From: Hydrogenovibrio crunogenus
GTDB lineage: Bacteria; Pseudomonadota; Gammaproteobacteria; Thiomicrospirales; Thiomicrospiraceae
DNA: 64,000 nt
Reading direction: 5' to 3'
NCBI RefSeq assembly: GCF_004786015.1
Contig: NZ_CP032096.1
Coordinates: 1,550,001-1,614,000 of the forward strand
Position 1 is the first letter of the stretch. Every line of letters starts with the position of its first letter. Positions 7,788 to 16,870 of this stretch are shown piece by piece. The translations under genes were made by a program, and so were the position numbers. The notes beneath the pieces are model-generated. The model was not told the origin of the DNA. It saw only the letters and a list, made by a program, of their open reading frames with translations, and did no database searches.

Positions 7788-7997
7788 TCAATTAACAGGA
7801 AGCGTCTTTAGATAATCGATGGTTTCCGGTGACAATATGACAATCAGTAAGACAATCACACCCAATACCAATAAAAACTTAAGCAGCAAAGTGGACACTT
7901 TAAAAATCAGATAAACCATTAAAGTGATAAACAGAAACACCAAAACGGAACTGGGATGCATTAAATCCAAAAGTGTTAAATAATCATTTGAAACCAT
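7788..7997 (-). CDS. Small hydrophobic membrane protein, unknown function
   Basis: A 69-residue protein with two closely spaced membrane helices (about residues 17-34 and 37-56) and no charged catalytic signature. I do not recognise a family. Its size and composition do not fit FliO, which would be the expected neighbour after fliN. It begins only 16 bases after the terminator hairpin that closes the fli operon, so it may be expressed by read-through or from a promoter inside that gap. The Shine-Dalgarno match is poor (AAGAAG). It could be a chance ORF, but the strong helix pattern and start position favour a real gene. Confidence 0.5.
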   Translation of the reverse strand: MVSNDYLTLLDLMHPSSVLVFLFITLMVYLIFKVSTLLLKFLLVLGVIVLLIVILSPETIDYLKTLPVN

Positions 7998-8012
7998 TTT
8001 TTCTTCTTTACA

Positions 8013-8043
8013 TAAAAAAGGGCTTACTATGAAGCCCTTTTTC
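8013..8043 (-). terminator. Terminator of the fli-mot operon
   Basis: AAAAAGGGCTT and AAGCCCTTTTT form an 11-bp stem with a 7-base loop (8014-8042). The T-run on the minus strand lies just downstream of the fliN stop. Confidence 0.85.
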
Positions 8044-8065
8044 TATATTAATGCTGAGGTAATCA

Positions 8066-8527
8066 CTATTTGAGCTTTTTAATTCGCTCTTGTGGACTGA
8101 CAACATCTGTTAAACGCACCCCAAACTTATCGTTAATAACAACGACTTCTCCGTGCGCAATCAATGTTCCATTTACCAATAAATCTAAAGGCTCACCCGC
8201 TAGACGATCCATCTCAATAACCGAACCCTGCGTATAAGATAGAAGATTTCTAATAGACACTTTGGCTCGTCCAATTTCCAATTGAAGCGTGACAGGAATG
8301 TCTAATAAAACATCCAAATCTACTTTCTCTGAGCTGTCGCCTCGTCCTTTTTCAAGAGCATCAAAAGAAGCGGCATCAATTTCATCAGAGTTGTTAGAAG
8401 AAGTTTCTGCAGCTTGCTCGGAAAGCGCAGCTCCCCATGGATCATCGCCCCCCGCATCAGTTCCTTCTGCCTCTGCTTGCTCGTCAAGAGCATCACCCCA
8501 TGCACTTAAATCATCTTCTTCACTCAT
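8066..8527 (-). CDS. fliN: Flagellar motor switch protein FliN
   Basis: A 153-residue C-ring component. Residues about 70-150 form the SpoA-type domain: VDLDVLLDIPVTLQLEIGRAKVSIRNLL, GSVIEMDRLAGEPLDLLVNG and GEVVVINDKFGVRLTDVVS are textbook FliN. The first 65 residues are acidic, low-complexity and longer than in enterobacteria, as in many polar-flagellate species. The start overlaps the fliM stop by 8 bases. It is the last gene of the operon, followed by a terminator. With FliM and FliG it forms the rotor switch that receives CheY-P and docks FliH. The expected next genes, fliO-fliP-fliQ-fliR, are not here. Confidence 0.97.
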   Translation of the reverse strand: MSEEDDLSAWGDALDEQAEAEGTDAGGDDPWGAALSEQAAETSSNNSDEIDAASFDALEKGRGDSSEKVDLDVLLDIPVTLQLEIGRAKVSIRNLLSYTQGSVIEMDRLAGEPLDLLVNGTLIAHGEVVVINDKFGVRLTDVVSPQERIKKLK

Positions 8528-9539
8528 CGTACCATTCCTTTACATTTTCTACCATTCTCTCCTGATATGCAGGATGACGAAGTATTTGTTCAATTTTTAC
8601 CGCTTTTCGATCTCGGCTTTCACCAACTTTACCTTTCATAACTCCGATACCTTCAGCTTTAACTGTGACCAGTTCTGGCATTTCAATCGGAATAATATCG
8701 CCTTTTTCCATCTTCATGAGGTCGTCCATGTTCATCTGAAGCTCAAGAAGATTAACCGCCAATTCAACTTCAATATTTTTGGTTTCTTCTTTAAGCGTTC
8801 TTGACCAACGATTATCTGACTCCCCTTGCAGGTTAGACATCCCTTCTTCAAGCTTATCTCGAACAGGCTCCAACATAGCATAAGGCATTACAATATCGAC
8901 TCGCCCCTCAACACCTTCAAACCGTACATTGATTGGGCTTACGACGATCATATCGGTGGCATCAACGATACTGGCAAATTTAGGGTTCATTTCAGAATGC
9001 ATATAATCAATTTCTATATCCATCACTGGCGCCCAAGCTTTGCGTAAATTTTCAGAAGACATATCTAAAATACTTCTGACCATACTCATTTCAACAGGCG
9101 TATATTCACGACCTTCAATTTTGAATGGAAGCAAGCCCGTTCCACCAAAATACATATCAACTGCTGTAAAGATCAGCTTGGAGTCTAATGTAAATAACGA
9201 TACCCCATTAAGCGGGTTAATTCGGTATATGTTTAAACTGGTTGGGACAAAAAGGTTTCTTAAATAATCAATCATTTTAATGATTTTGACTTCGCCCGCA
9301 GTAACTTCCACGCTGGACATAATCATTTCATTAAAGTGTCTTTGAAACCCTCTTGCAAAACGTTCATTGATAATATCTAAGGCAGGCAAACGCCCACGAA
9401 CAATTCGCTCTTGGTTCGTGAAGTCGTATACCTTGGCAGATGTTCCTTCAGCGGGATTATCCCCTTCTGTATCAACATCACCGCCCCCCATTCCTTTAAG
9501 AAGGGCGTCGACTTCATCTTGACTTAGAATATCATCCAT
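8520..9539 (-). CDS. fliM: Flagellar motor switch protein FliM
   Basis: A 339-residue C-ring protein of normal length. The N-terminal MDDILSQDEVDALLKGMGGGD contains the conserved CheY-P-binding motif (LSQDEVDALL). The middle CheC-like domain includes MDIEIDYMHSEMNPKFASIVDATDMIVV. The C-terminal SpoA domain includes NIEVELAVNLLELQMNMDDLMKMEKGDIIPIEMP. It lies between fliL and fliN in the same operon with small gaps or overlaps. It transmits the chemotaxis signal to the rotor; CheV in this window would feed the same pathway. Confidence 0.98.
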   Translation of the reverse strand: MDDILSQDEVDALLKGMGGGDVDTEGDNPAEGTSAKVYDFTNQERIVRGRLPALDIINERFARGFQRHFNEMIMSSVEVTAGEVKIIKMIDYLRNLFVPTSLNIYRINPLNGVSLFTLDSKLIFTAVDMYFGGTGLLPFKIEGREYTPVEMSMVRSILDMSSENLRKAWAPVMDIEIDYMHSEMNPKFASIVDATDMIVVSPINVRFEGVEGRVDIVMPYAMLEPVRDKLEEGMSNLQGESDNRWSRTLKEETKNIEVELAVNLLELQMNMDDLMKMEKGDIIPIEMPELVTVKAEGIGVMKGKVGESRDRKAVKIEQILRHPAYQERMVENVKEWYDE

Positions 9540-9560
9540 TCACGTTACCTAAATTTAATC

Positions 9561-10154
9561 TTATTGCATCACAAAACGTTCGAAATAGACGTTTTCTAAT
9601 AAATCTGGATAAATATTTCTTTTTTCCAACACCGCTCTTGCTTTCGTTAGAATCTTTTCTCTTAAAATATCTGGACCATCATCCTTACTCATAACACTAT
9701 ATGTTTGGACTCTTAACAAAGAAGTGATATCGTTTCTTAAAATTGGGCGATAACTTTCCATCTCTGTTATCAACTGAGGGTAATGTGACATAAACTTTAA
9801 AGTTACCGCCAAAAACTTAGCTTGCCCTTCTCCTTTAAAGTTCACCACAAACGGTTCCATCGCAAAGTACTGTGGAGGCGAGCCTGGCTCTGGTGGTTCA
9901 TACTGTTTAAACTTAGGAGAATATTGTTGTACCACACCTTCACTTGAAACGACTGGTTCATCCGAGTGCTCAGCTGGCGCATGTTGCGCTGATTCTTCTG
10001 CATGAGCGGTTTGGTTTTCCCCATTACCACTTAACAGTACAAACGTCATTACAGCCACACCGACAATCAACAAAACAATGATGACTAATAGAGCAATAAT
10101 CATTCCTTTTCCGCCACCACTGCTTTTTTTCTCTTCTTGAACTTCTTCTGCCAT
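9561..10154 (-). CDS. fliL: Flagellar basal-body protein FliL
   Basis: A 197-residue single-pass inner-membrane protein. A cytoplasmic stub is followed by a helix at about residues 18-40 (MIIALLVIIVLLIVGVAVM) and a Glu/His/Pro-rich linker (residues 48-90). The conserved periplasmic domain follows (YFAMEPFVVNFKGEGQAKFLAVTLKFM ... LLENVYFERFVMQ). FliL rings surround the stator plug and stabilise MotAB under load. Its place directly between motB and fliM fits that role. The His/Glu linker is longer than in E. coli. Confidence 0.96.
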   Translation of the reverse strand: MAEEVQEEKKSSGGGKGMIIALLVIIVLLIVGVAVMTFVLLSGNGENQTAHAEESAQHAPAEHSDEPVVSSEGVVQQYSPKFKQYEPPEPGSPPQYFAMEPFVVNFKGEGQAKFLAVTLKFMSHYPQLITEMESYRPILRNDITSLLRVQTYSVMSKDDGPDILREKILTKARAVLEKRNIYPDLLENVYFERFVMQ

Positions 10155-10192
10155 GTTCTATCCCTTAAGTTCCTAAGTTAATTCTATTATTG

Positions 10193-11083
10193 TTAGTTCT
10201 GGTCAAGCGGTGAGTTAATCAATTCTTTTGATAAATCTTCCATCCCAGGTGCTTCACTTAGACTTTTTAAGCGTTCATCCGCTTCTTTATTCAGCACAAT
10301 TATACTGATTCGTCTATTACGAGGATTATACGGGTTTTCCTTGTCAAATGGCACCGTATCTGACAGTCCAACCACTTGAGCGATCTTTTTCTCTTCAACA
10401 CCACCATCTAACAACAATCTTCTGGCCGCATTGGCTCGATCAGCTGATAACTCCCAGTTAGTGTACTCTGCATTAGAGTGGTAACCTGATGAATCGGTAT
10501 GTCCCGCAATACTAATCCTATTGTTGGTTTGTGCTAAAACCGACCCAACCTCTTTTAATAACTTGGCAGCATAATCTTTTGGCAAATCAACACCACTACC
10601 AAACATCGGTCTTTTTCGATCATCTAACACTTGAACCTGAAGTCCGTTTGGCGTTACCTCAATTTTTAACTGATTTTTTAATTCATTAGTAATCGGGTTT
10701 TCCGAAATCTTTTGCTCTATCTGGCGCTTCAAATCTTCCATTTGCGCTTTTTCTTGAGCTTTTGCCTCACCATTTTCATTTTCAATACTGCCTTTAGGCG
10801 TATCTTTAAACCCTCCCATATCAATCATAGAGTCAGAGCTACGCCCGGCTTCTTTGGATGGCACCAAAACTTGTGGAGAGGCTTCAATCACCGTCGGGTC
10901 ACGAAAATATTCAGCCATGGCTTTCATTTCTTCATCATTGACCCCACCCAAAATCCAAAGCATTAAGAAGAAAGCCATTGCAGCAGTCATAAAGTCCGCG
11001 AACGCAACTTTCCAAGCCCCACCATGAGCACAGTGCGGGCATTTGGTTAACCGCTTTATAATTATGGACTGTTCTTCGCTCAT
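10193..11083 (-). CDS. motB: Flagellar stator protein MotB
   Basis: A 296-residue stator subunit. The single helix near residues 24-46 includes KVAFADFMTAAMAFFLMLWIL, with the essential ion-binding Asp in FADFM. A linker and plug region precede the OmpA-like peptidoglycan-binding domain (about 150-275: ISIAGHTDSSGYHSNAEYTNWELS ... NPRNRRISIIV). It is immediately downstream of motA and upstream of fliL. The coupling ion cannot be read with certainty. The TKCPHCAHGGAWK segment before the helix is typical of the longer MotB/MotD-type proteins of polar flagellates. Confidence 0.97.
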   Translation of the reverse strand: MSEEQSIIIKRLTKCPHCAHGGAWKVAFADFMTAAMAFFLMLWILGGVNDEEMKAMAEYFRDPTVIEASPQVLVPSKEAGRSSDSMIDMGGFKDTPKGSIENENGEAKAQEKAQMEDLKRQIEQKISENPITNELKNQLKIEVTPNGLQVQVLDDRKRPMFGSGVDLPKDYAAKLLKEVGSVLAQTNNRISIAGHTDSSGYHSNAEYTNWELSADRANAARRLLLDGGVEEKKIAQVVGLSDTVPFDKENPYNPRNRRISIIVLNKEADERLKSLSEAPGMEDLSKELINSPLDQN

Positions 11084-11116
11084 TCGTCTTTACTCGATAA
11101 ATTTGATTAGGTGCAA

Positions 11117-11968
11117 TTATTTTTGTGTTTGTAAAAACTCTTCTACTTCTTGAAAAGAAGGTCTTTCGGAAGCAGGGATAGACTTCCGCCCAAACTCAAC
11201 CGCAATTTGCGGAGCATACCCATTCAAGTTGGCCATTAAACAAGTTTTAATCGTACCGAAATAAGCCCCTTCATTATGTGCTCTATTGGCCATATCCGAA
11301 GAAATGGGCCCTACCACCCCATAAGCGACCAATATCCCCAAAAAGGTTCCCACTAGAGCAACAGACATGTGGTGTGCAATTTCAAGAGGCCCTGCGTCTA
11401 GATAGCCCATTGTTACAATAATCCCCAAGACAGCAGCTACGATACCAAACCCCGGAAGCGCTTCTGCAACCTTTCCGATTGCCTCAGCAGGGGCAGCAGC
11501 TTCATGATGATGAATATCCATTTCTAAGATCATAAGATCTTCTAATTGATAAGGATTACTTGCGCCACTGATCATCAATCTTAGATAATCGCAAATAAAG
11601 TCCACTGCATGGTGATCCGAAGAGACTTTAGGCGACGCGCTAAACAATTCACTAGAATGAGGATCCTCAACATCAGCCTCTATTGCCATCAATCCTTCAC
11701 GTCTCGCTTTATTAAAAATTCTGAACATCAACCCCAAAAGTTCCATATAAACTTCTTTGTTATATGGATCAGGTTTTGCCAACCCTAATGCACCGCTGAA
11801 ACTTTTCTTAACCACCCAACCTGGGTTAGCAATAATAAAAGCACCTAATGCACCACCGCAAATAATTAAGACTTCTAGTGGCTGAATTAAAATCCCAACA
11901 CTACCATGAGGAAGATATCCTCCGAGTAGAGATCCAAATACCACTATTGTTCCGACTATCGCTTTCAT
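11117..11968 (-). CDS. motA: Flagellar stator protein MotA
   Basis: A 283-residue four-helix stator subunit. The cytoplasmic charged helix includes FNKARREGLMAIEAD, matching the rotor-interacting Arg and Glu region. Helix 3 holds LPGFGIVAAVLGIIVTMG with the conserved Pro. The C-terminal helix and tail follow the family (VGTFLGILVAYGVVGPIS). It is coupled to motB by a 33-base gap. With FlgT and FlgP in the same window, this stator probably works in a motor with an extended outer scaffold. That last point is inference from the gene set. Confidence 0.97.
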   Translation of the reverse strand: MKAIVGTIVVFGSLLGGYLPHGSVGILIQPLEVLIICGGALGAFIIANPGWVVKKSFSGALGLAKPDPYNKEVYMELLGLMFRIFNKARREGLMAIEADVEDPHSSELFSASPKVSSDHHAVDFICDYLRLMISGASNPYQLEDLMILEMDIHHHEAAAPAEAIGKVAEALPGFGIVAAVLGIIVTMGYLDAGPLEIAHHMSVALVGTFLGILVAYGVVGPISSDMANRAHNEGAYFGTIKTCLMANLNGYAPQIAVEFGRKSIPASERPSFQEVEEFLQTQK

Positions 11969-12016
11969 ATTAGAGCCTTATTATTCTTTTATTTACCACA
12001 CTAAGATCAACAAACA

Positions 12017-13009
12017 TTAAATGCTATTCACTGCTTTTGACAATGCTTCTTGAGCTATTTTTAACTGCGACAGATTATCTTCGATTTCATGAAAAAAATC
12101 ATTTACTTTTCCAGCCTGTACTTGGGTCGTTTCCACTCTTTCTTGACCGCTTCCCATCACTTCTACTGCATTACGCGCTCTTTGTTGCAGCTCTTCAATA
12201 ATTTTTTGAATTTCCGTTGTTGCTTGTTGCGTTTTTCCAGCCAAAATTCTGACCTCATCAGCCACAACTGCAAAACCTCTTCCATGCTCACCTGCTCGCG
12301 CTGCTTCAATAGCGGCATTAAGTGCCAGCAAATTCGTCTGTTCTGCGATATCACGGATCAGCACCAGAACGGTCCCAATGTTATTACTGTCTTCTTCAAG
12401 TTTTTTAATGACCGAAGAAGCATGTGTTACCTCATCTGTTAACCCACTGACTTCAGAGATAACACTCGAAGCTGATGACATTCCGGCATTGGTTCCAGTA
12501 CTCATTTTATCAACAACTGTTGATACATGCTCCGAGAGGCTCACAAGCTCTGAAGAATCAACATTCGATTGGCTGCTGCTGGCATCTGCCTGTGCATAAG
12601 CATCCGACAATGTTTCATTCAATTCTTCAATCTGGCTTTCTAACGTAGCAATTTGTGATTGATTAGCCTCAACTTCATCTTGTTTTGAACTAATAATCTC
12701 ATTCGCTTTTGACAATAACTGGTTAATACTTACTTGTAACTTTGGATCAATATTCTCATCAGACAAAGGAAGAAAGCTTGAATCACTTGACGCAACTTTA
12801 TCAACTGCTTCAATGACAGTAGTCTGATCGCATACTCCCGGTTTATTACACCAAACCAAATAAACCAGCGCACCAGCAACAACCGCCCCAACAAGGATGG
12901 CAATTAAGGCAACCCCTGCTATTGGCGCTCCCGTTATTTCTGACTGTGAAAGCGCCGTAGTTGAGAGCAAACCGGCTCCAAACATAACCAATTGTTGATG
13001 TAATTTCAT
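12017..13009 (-). CDS. Methyl-accepting chemotaxis-type signalling protein without a ligand domain
   Basis: A 330-residue receptor-like protein. The start at 13009 (ATG) was chosen over a GTG 15 bases upstream because AAGGAA lies at proper spacing before it. Residues about 4-22 resemble a signal sequence. A strong helix follows at about 32-54 ([24 protein letters not shown]), then two Cys ([10 protein letters not shown]). The rest is a methyl-accepting coiled coil with the hairpin tip [37 protein letters not shown], which binds CheW and CheA. There is no periplasmic sensor domain and no HAMP. It sits between fliK and motA in the motor operon, so it may sense the motor or membrane state, or the Cys pair may be redox-active. 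Both ideas are inference. Confidence 0.88.
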   Translation of the reverse strand: MKLHQQLVMFGAGLLSTTALSQSEITGAPIAGVALIAILVGAVVAGALVYLVWCNKPGVCDQTTVIEAVDKVASSDSSFLPLSDENIDPKLQVSINQLLSKANEIISSKQDEVEANQSQIATLESQIEELNETLSDAYAQADASSSQSNVDSSELVSLSEHVSTVVDKMSTGTNAGMSSASSVISEVSGLTDEVTHASSVIKKLEEDSNNIGTVLVLIRDIAEQTNLLALNAAIEAARAGEHGRGFAVVADEVRILAGKTQQATTEIQKIIEELQQRARNAVEVMGSGQERVETTQVQAGKVNDFFHEIEDNLSQLKIAQEALSKAVNSI

Positions 13010-13028
13010 GCTTATTCCTTTCACTTTC

Positions 13029-14960
13029 TTAAGCGTAATAATCCACTAAATTATTGTTTGAACTCTGAACCACAGCTTGTTCCTCTTCCTGAGAATCGTT
13101 TCCTAACTCATTCTGACCTATTCCACTTGAAGCATGCGACTTTGAGTCATCTTCATTATGATTGTCTGAAAACTCTCTTTCATCCTTTACATCCAAGGAA
13201 CCAAACCCTATACCAGCTGCTTCCAGCATTTCTTTCAACCTTGGCATCGCATTCTCAATCGCTTCGCGAGTCGTTCCATGCTGAGCGGTCATAGAAACGT
13301 GTACTTGTTGATCCTTATCCACATTAAGTTTAATTTGAATAGGGCCTAACTTTTCCGGGTTCAGGGTAATTTTTGCCTCTTGAATCTTATTGTTTGCCAT
13401 GTAAGTTACACGGTGTCCTAATGCATGTCCCCACTGCGGTGTTCTGACACCTTGTGTAATCGCTTGCAGCCCTGCTGGCAATTGATTTCTGGAATCAAAG
13501 CTGACGCCTAAATTTCCTAGAATTTTTTCAGTTTTTTCAGCTTTATTCTCTTCGGAACTCAAGGCATCATTAAAGCTTTTCAAAATCTCTTGATGTTCTT
13601 TAGACACTTGTCGGCTCTGTAGCTGACTTAACATTTGTTGCTGTTGGGAAAATTGCTGCCCCTGATTCTGTGAGTTATGTTGCGAAGATTGCCCCTGATG
13701 AGACCCGCTTTGCCCATTTGAAGTTGATCCATTCCCAACAGTATTACCAGAATCTATTCGTGAATGCTTCAATTCACTAGACACGGGAGCATTTGGTTCT
13801 TTATGTACAGAAACACGTGGTTTATCGTCAGCTACCACAGCTCTTTTATCTTGTGCTTGTTCAGCCGCTCTATCAAATGATCGCATAGTATTATCGCCAG
13901 CATTCTCGGCACGGTGCCCCTGTGCTTTAGACTGACCATCCTGAGCGTGAACGATTCCAGCGTATGATGCATGCTGGGAAATATCTTTCTTTGCACTGTT
14001 TAAAGATGCATTCTGCGTTTCTTCCTTTTCAACATTGAGGTCATCTAATGATTGAACTCTTTTATCCACACCAGCTTTATCTTGTTGAGTTTCCATAGAA
14101 TGCTGTTTTAGAGGCTCTTCAACTGATACTTTGTTCGCTTCTACACCAGCAGAGGAAGTTTTCTCACTGAGTTGAGCTTTAGCAGAAGTTTCTTCGATTT
14201 CTTCTGATGATGCTGTTCCTGATTGAACTGCCTCTCTCGAGCTTGAGCTTGAGCTTGCTTCATTTTGATTTAATTGAGTTGCAACTTCATGCGTTATTTC
14301 ATTAGTCGGGTCAGTCTTCTCAGTACTTTCAGCCTTAACATCCATCACAACAGATTGCACACCATCAACTTTATTGATATCTTCAGTGGTTACTTTTTCT
14401 GTATGCATTTCAGCCTTGACAGATTGTTCTCTTTCACTGCCAACTTTTTTGCCGAAATCACCGGTCAGCTCAGATTGTGACGCATTCAATTGCAAGTTAC
14501 TGTCTTCTTGATCTTTACCAGACATCCCTTCTGCTTTTAGAGCCGTTTTAAGTCTTTCATCAATCTTTTCATCAACCGTATCACTTGACGTTAAAATTTT
14601 CTGGCTAACACTTTCTTCTGATCCCTGCTTAGTTTTTGAATCAGGATGTTGATTAATTTGCTGCAATACCACTTCCAAATCAATTTTAGTGTCTAAATCA
14701 GGCTTTGAAAGTAACTTATCGGAACCGGAATCCTCAGGTTTTTCATTGCGTTGAGCGGTGGTGACATCCACTTTAATTTCTGAAAAAGGAATTTTGCTTT
14801 CTGAAGAAGCATTTTCAACAGACTTGCCTGCATGCTCTAATGCTTCCGAAAAAGTTGACGCACCCTTCGGCAAAGATTGCCGTTCTTCTACATCAATAAG
14901 TGTTGAAGCGGCTTTAGACTTGCCGTTTGCTACATTCAATACTGGAGTTTGCTCAATCAT
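13029..14960 (-). CDS. fliK: Flagellar hook-length control protein FliK
   Basis: A 643-residue molecular ruler. Residues 1-500 are low-complexity, rich in Ser, Gln, Glu and Lys, as expected for the extended exported part. The C-terminal substrate-switch domain (about 510-600) carries [27 protein letters not shown] and [20 protein letters not shown], the recognisable core. It is longer than E. coli FliK (about 400 residues) but within the range of this class. Its own sigma54-type element lies 37 bases upstream, so the fliK-to-fliN part of the operon may be boosted separately from fliE-fliJ. Confidence 0.93.
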   Translation of the reverse strand: MIEQTPVLNVANGKSKAASTLIDVEERQSLPKGASTFSEALEHAGKSVENASSESKIPFSEIKVDVTTAQRNEKPEDSGSDKLLSKPDLDTKIDLEVVLQQINQHPDSKTKQGSEESVSQKILTSSDTVDEKIDERLKTALKAEGMSGKDQEDSNLQLNASQSELTGDFGKKVGSEREQSVKAEMHTEKVTTEDINKVDGVQSVVMDVKAESTEKTDPTNEITHEVATQLNQNEASSSSSSREAVQSGTASSEEIEETSAKAQLSEKTSSAGVEANKVSVEEPLKQHSMETQQDKAGVDKRVQSLDDLNVEKEETQNASLNSAKKDISQHASYAGIVHAQDGQSKAQGHRAENAGDNTMRSFDRAAEQAQDKRAVVADDKPRVSVHKEPNAPVSSELKHSRIDSGNTVGNGSTSNGQSGSHQGQSSQHNSQNQGQQFSQQQQMLSQLQSRQVSKEHQEILKSFNDALSSEENKAEKTEKILGNLGVSFDSRNQLPAGLQAITQGVRTPQWGHALGHRVTYMANNKIQEAKITLNPEKLGPIQIKLNVDKDQQVHVSMTAQHGTTREAIENAMPRLKEMLEAAGIGFGSLDVKDEREFSDNHNEDDSKSHASSGIGQNELGNDSQEEEQAVVQSSNNNLVDYYA

Positions 14961-14996
14961 TATCTATTCCATATGATTTGTATTTAAACCGTTTCA

Positions 14997-15012
14997 AGCA
15001 ACATGCAAGCCA
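14997..15012 (-). promoter_or_regulatory. Sigma54-type promoter upstream of fliK
   Basis: On the minus strand the sequence is TGGCTTGCATGTTGCT. It has GG and GC at the correct 10-base spacing and one mismatch to TGGCAYRNNNNTTGCW. It lies in the 79-base gap between fliJ and fliK. Confidence 0.65.
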
Positions 15013-15039
15013 ACTTAATAAAACCTTTGTGAAAGTGAT

Positions 15040-15489
15040 TTATTTAGAAGAATTACTATGAACAAATTGCTGAGAAGCTAATTCATCCAGCATTTTTTGT
15101 TCCTGTTTATCAAGCCTGACACGTTCATCTCGTTTTAATTTTAAGTAAATATTTTTCAGAGATTGATGGCGAGCACGCTTTTCAACCCAAGTTTCTTGAG
15201 CTTTTTCTAGAACTTGCGTCAATTGTGCCATTTGTTCTTTCTGGGACAAAATGGCTTTATTAACGTTATCGATAAATGCTTGTGTTGTTTGAAGTTGAGC
15301 CATCGTAATTTCTTTGTCATTATGAATTTTAGACAAGTGGTTAGCATGATAATCTTGTAGAGAGTCAAGCTGCTCTTCACTGCTCTCTAGTTGTTGACGG
15401 ACAGCTAAGAAGGTTTCTTGCGCTTTATCTAACTCATCCTGAGCCAATTCAACCAACATTTCAAAGCGTTTTAGTTTTGAATTAGCCAT
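15040..15489 (-). CDS. fliJ: Flagellar export chaperone FliJ
   Basis: A 149-residue almost entirely alpha-helical protein that begins KLKRFEMLVELAQDELDKAQETFLAVRQQLE and continues as an antiparallel coiled coil rich in Gln, Leu and Lys, the FliJ pattern. AGGAATTC precedes the ATG. It follows fliI by 27 bases and is followed by a 79-base gap with a promoter-like element before fliK. FliJ inserts into the FliI hexamer and stimulates export by the type III apparatus. Sequence conservation in this family is low, so the call leans on position as well as on structure. Confidence 0.92.
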   Translation of the reverse strand: MANSKLKRFEMLVELAQDELDKAQETFLAVRQQLESSEEQLDSLQDYHANHLSKIHNDKEITMAQLQTTQAFIDNVNKAILSQKEQMAQLTQVLEKAQETWVEKRARHQSLKNIYLKLKRDERVRLDKQEQKMLDELASQQFVHSNSSK

Positions 15490-15516
15490 TTTGAATTCCT
15501 GACAGAATAATAAAGA

Positions 15517-16860
15517 TTAAGAAAGAGCTGATTCAAGCGATGATAAGCTCTCTTTAACAGAAAAAGATTCATCAATTGATTGCGATAAAAAGTGGCTTAA
15601 TTGAGGATGTTTTTCAATGGCTTCATCAATCGCTGCATCCGTCCCTTTACGGTATGCTCCAATACTGATCAAATCTTGATTTTGTTGATACGTTGAATAT
15701 AGTTGTTTAAAACGCCTTGCTAATTTATTTTGCTGTTGAGGTACAACATCAATCATCACACGACTGATGGATGCTTCAATATCAATAGCAGGATATCGTC
15801 CAGAATCGGCTATTTGCCTTGATAATAAAATATGACCATCTAAAACCCCCCTTGCAGAATCTACAACAGGATCATTTTGATCATCCCCTTCCGCCAAGAC
15901 CGTATAAATCGCTGTGATTGAACCGGAGTGGCTTGCACCGTTTCCTGCTCTTTCAACCAACTGAGGCAGTTTAGCAAAAACGGAAGGAGGGTACCCTTTA
16001 CTAGCGGGAGGTTCTCCTACAGCCAAAGCAATTTCACGTTGTGCTTGTGCAAAGCGTGTCAGAGAATCCATCAAGAGCAAAACATTTTTACCTTGGTCTC
16101 TAAAATACTCGGCAACGGACGTTGCCAACATCGCACCATGTAAACGCATCAAAGGAGGATCATCTGCCGGTGTCGCAACAACAACCGACCGCTTAAGTCC
16201 ATCTTCACCAAGGTTATTTCTGACAAAATCATTAACTTCTCGGCCCCGTTCTCCAACCAAACCGACAACAACAACTTCTGCGTCAGTGAATCGTGTCATC
16301 ATGCCTAATAGGACACTTTTACCCACACCAGTACCTGCAAGAAGCCCGACTCTTTGCCCTTTACCAAGCGTTAAAAGACCATTAATTGTCTTAATTCCAA
16401 CGTCTAACGGCTCTTGAATCGGTGCTCGGTGAAGCGGGTTAATTTTATCTCCGTTTAATGACACTCTTTTATCAAAAGAGATGGGACCTTTATCATCTAA
16501 AGGGTTACCGGCACCATCAATAATTCGTCCCAGCATTGATGCACTGACACCAACCTTAATGCCCCCAGAAACAGGAACCACTCTGGCATTCGGTTCAAGC
16601 CCGTGAATTTTTCCAATCGGCATTAAGTAAAGACGATCATCATTAAAGCCAACCACTTCTGCCTCTATAGGAGGTTCGTTTTTAGACAGAACCTGACAAC
16701 GTGATCCAATAGGCGCATAAGTACCCACAACTTCCAATGTCATCCCAACCATTCGAACCAATCGCCCTTCTATTTGAAGCGAGGGTTTATGAGGTATTTG
16801 TTCGGATAATTCTGAAAACTTATAATGTAAGTACTGATTAAAAAGCTGTTTAATCATCAT
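15517..16860 (-). CDS. fliI: Flagellum-specific ATPase FliI
   Basis: A 447-residue ATPase of the F1-beta/type III secretion class. The Walker A loop is GLLAGTGVGKSVLLG (about residues 166-180). Walker B and the following motif read NVLLLMDSLTRFAQAQREIALAVGEPP. The arginine-finger region DSGRYPAIDIEASISR is intact. The start has two adjacent ATG codons behind GAGGGG; the first is used here. The gene lies 10 bases after fliH. FliI with FliH and FliJ forms the peripheral export ATPase that unloads chaperone-bound flagellar substrates such as those of FliS, FliT and FlgN. Confidence 0.98.
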   Translation of the reverse strand: MMIKQLFNQYLHYKFSELSEQIPHKPSLQIEGRLVRMVGMTLEVVGTYAPIGSRCQVLSKNEPPIEAEVVGFNDDRLYLMPIGKIHGLEPNARVVPVSGGIKVGVSASMLGRIIDGAGNPLDDKGPISFDKRVSLNGDKINPLHRAPIQEPLDVGIKTINGLLTLGKGQRVGLLAGTGVGKSVLLGMMTRFTDAEVVVVGLVGERGREVNDFVRNNLGEDGLKRSVVVATPADDPPLMRLHGAMLATSVAEYFRDQGKNVLLLMDSLTRFAQAQREIALAVGEPPASKGYPPSVFAKLPQLVERAGNGASHSGSITAIYTVLAEGDDQNDPVVDSARGVLDGHILLSRQIADSGRYPAIDIEASISRVMIDVVPQQQNKLARRFKQLYSTYQQNQDLISIGAYRKGTDAAIDEAIEKHPQLSHFLSQSIDESFSVKESLSSLESALS

Positions 16861-16870
16861 GGCCCCTCAG

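Noticed and set aside
8289-8804. 171-codon plus-strand frame
   Set aside because: Lies opposite fliN and fliM, composition is typical of an antisense shadow, and it has no Shine-Dalgarno sequence.
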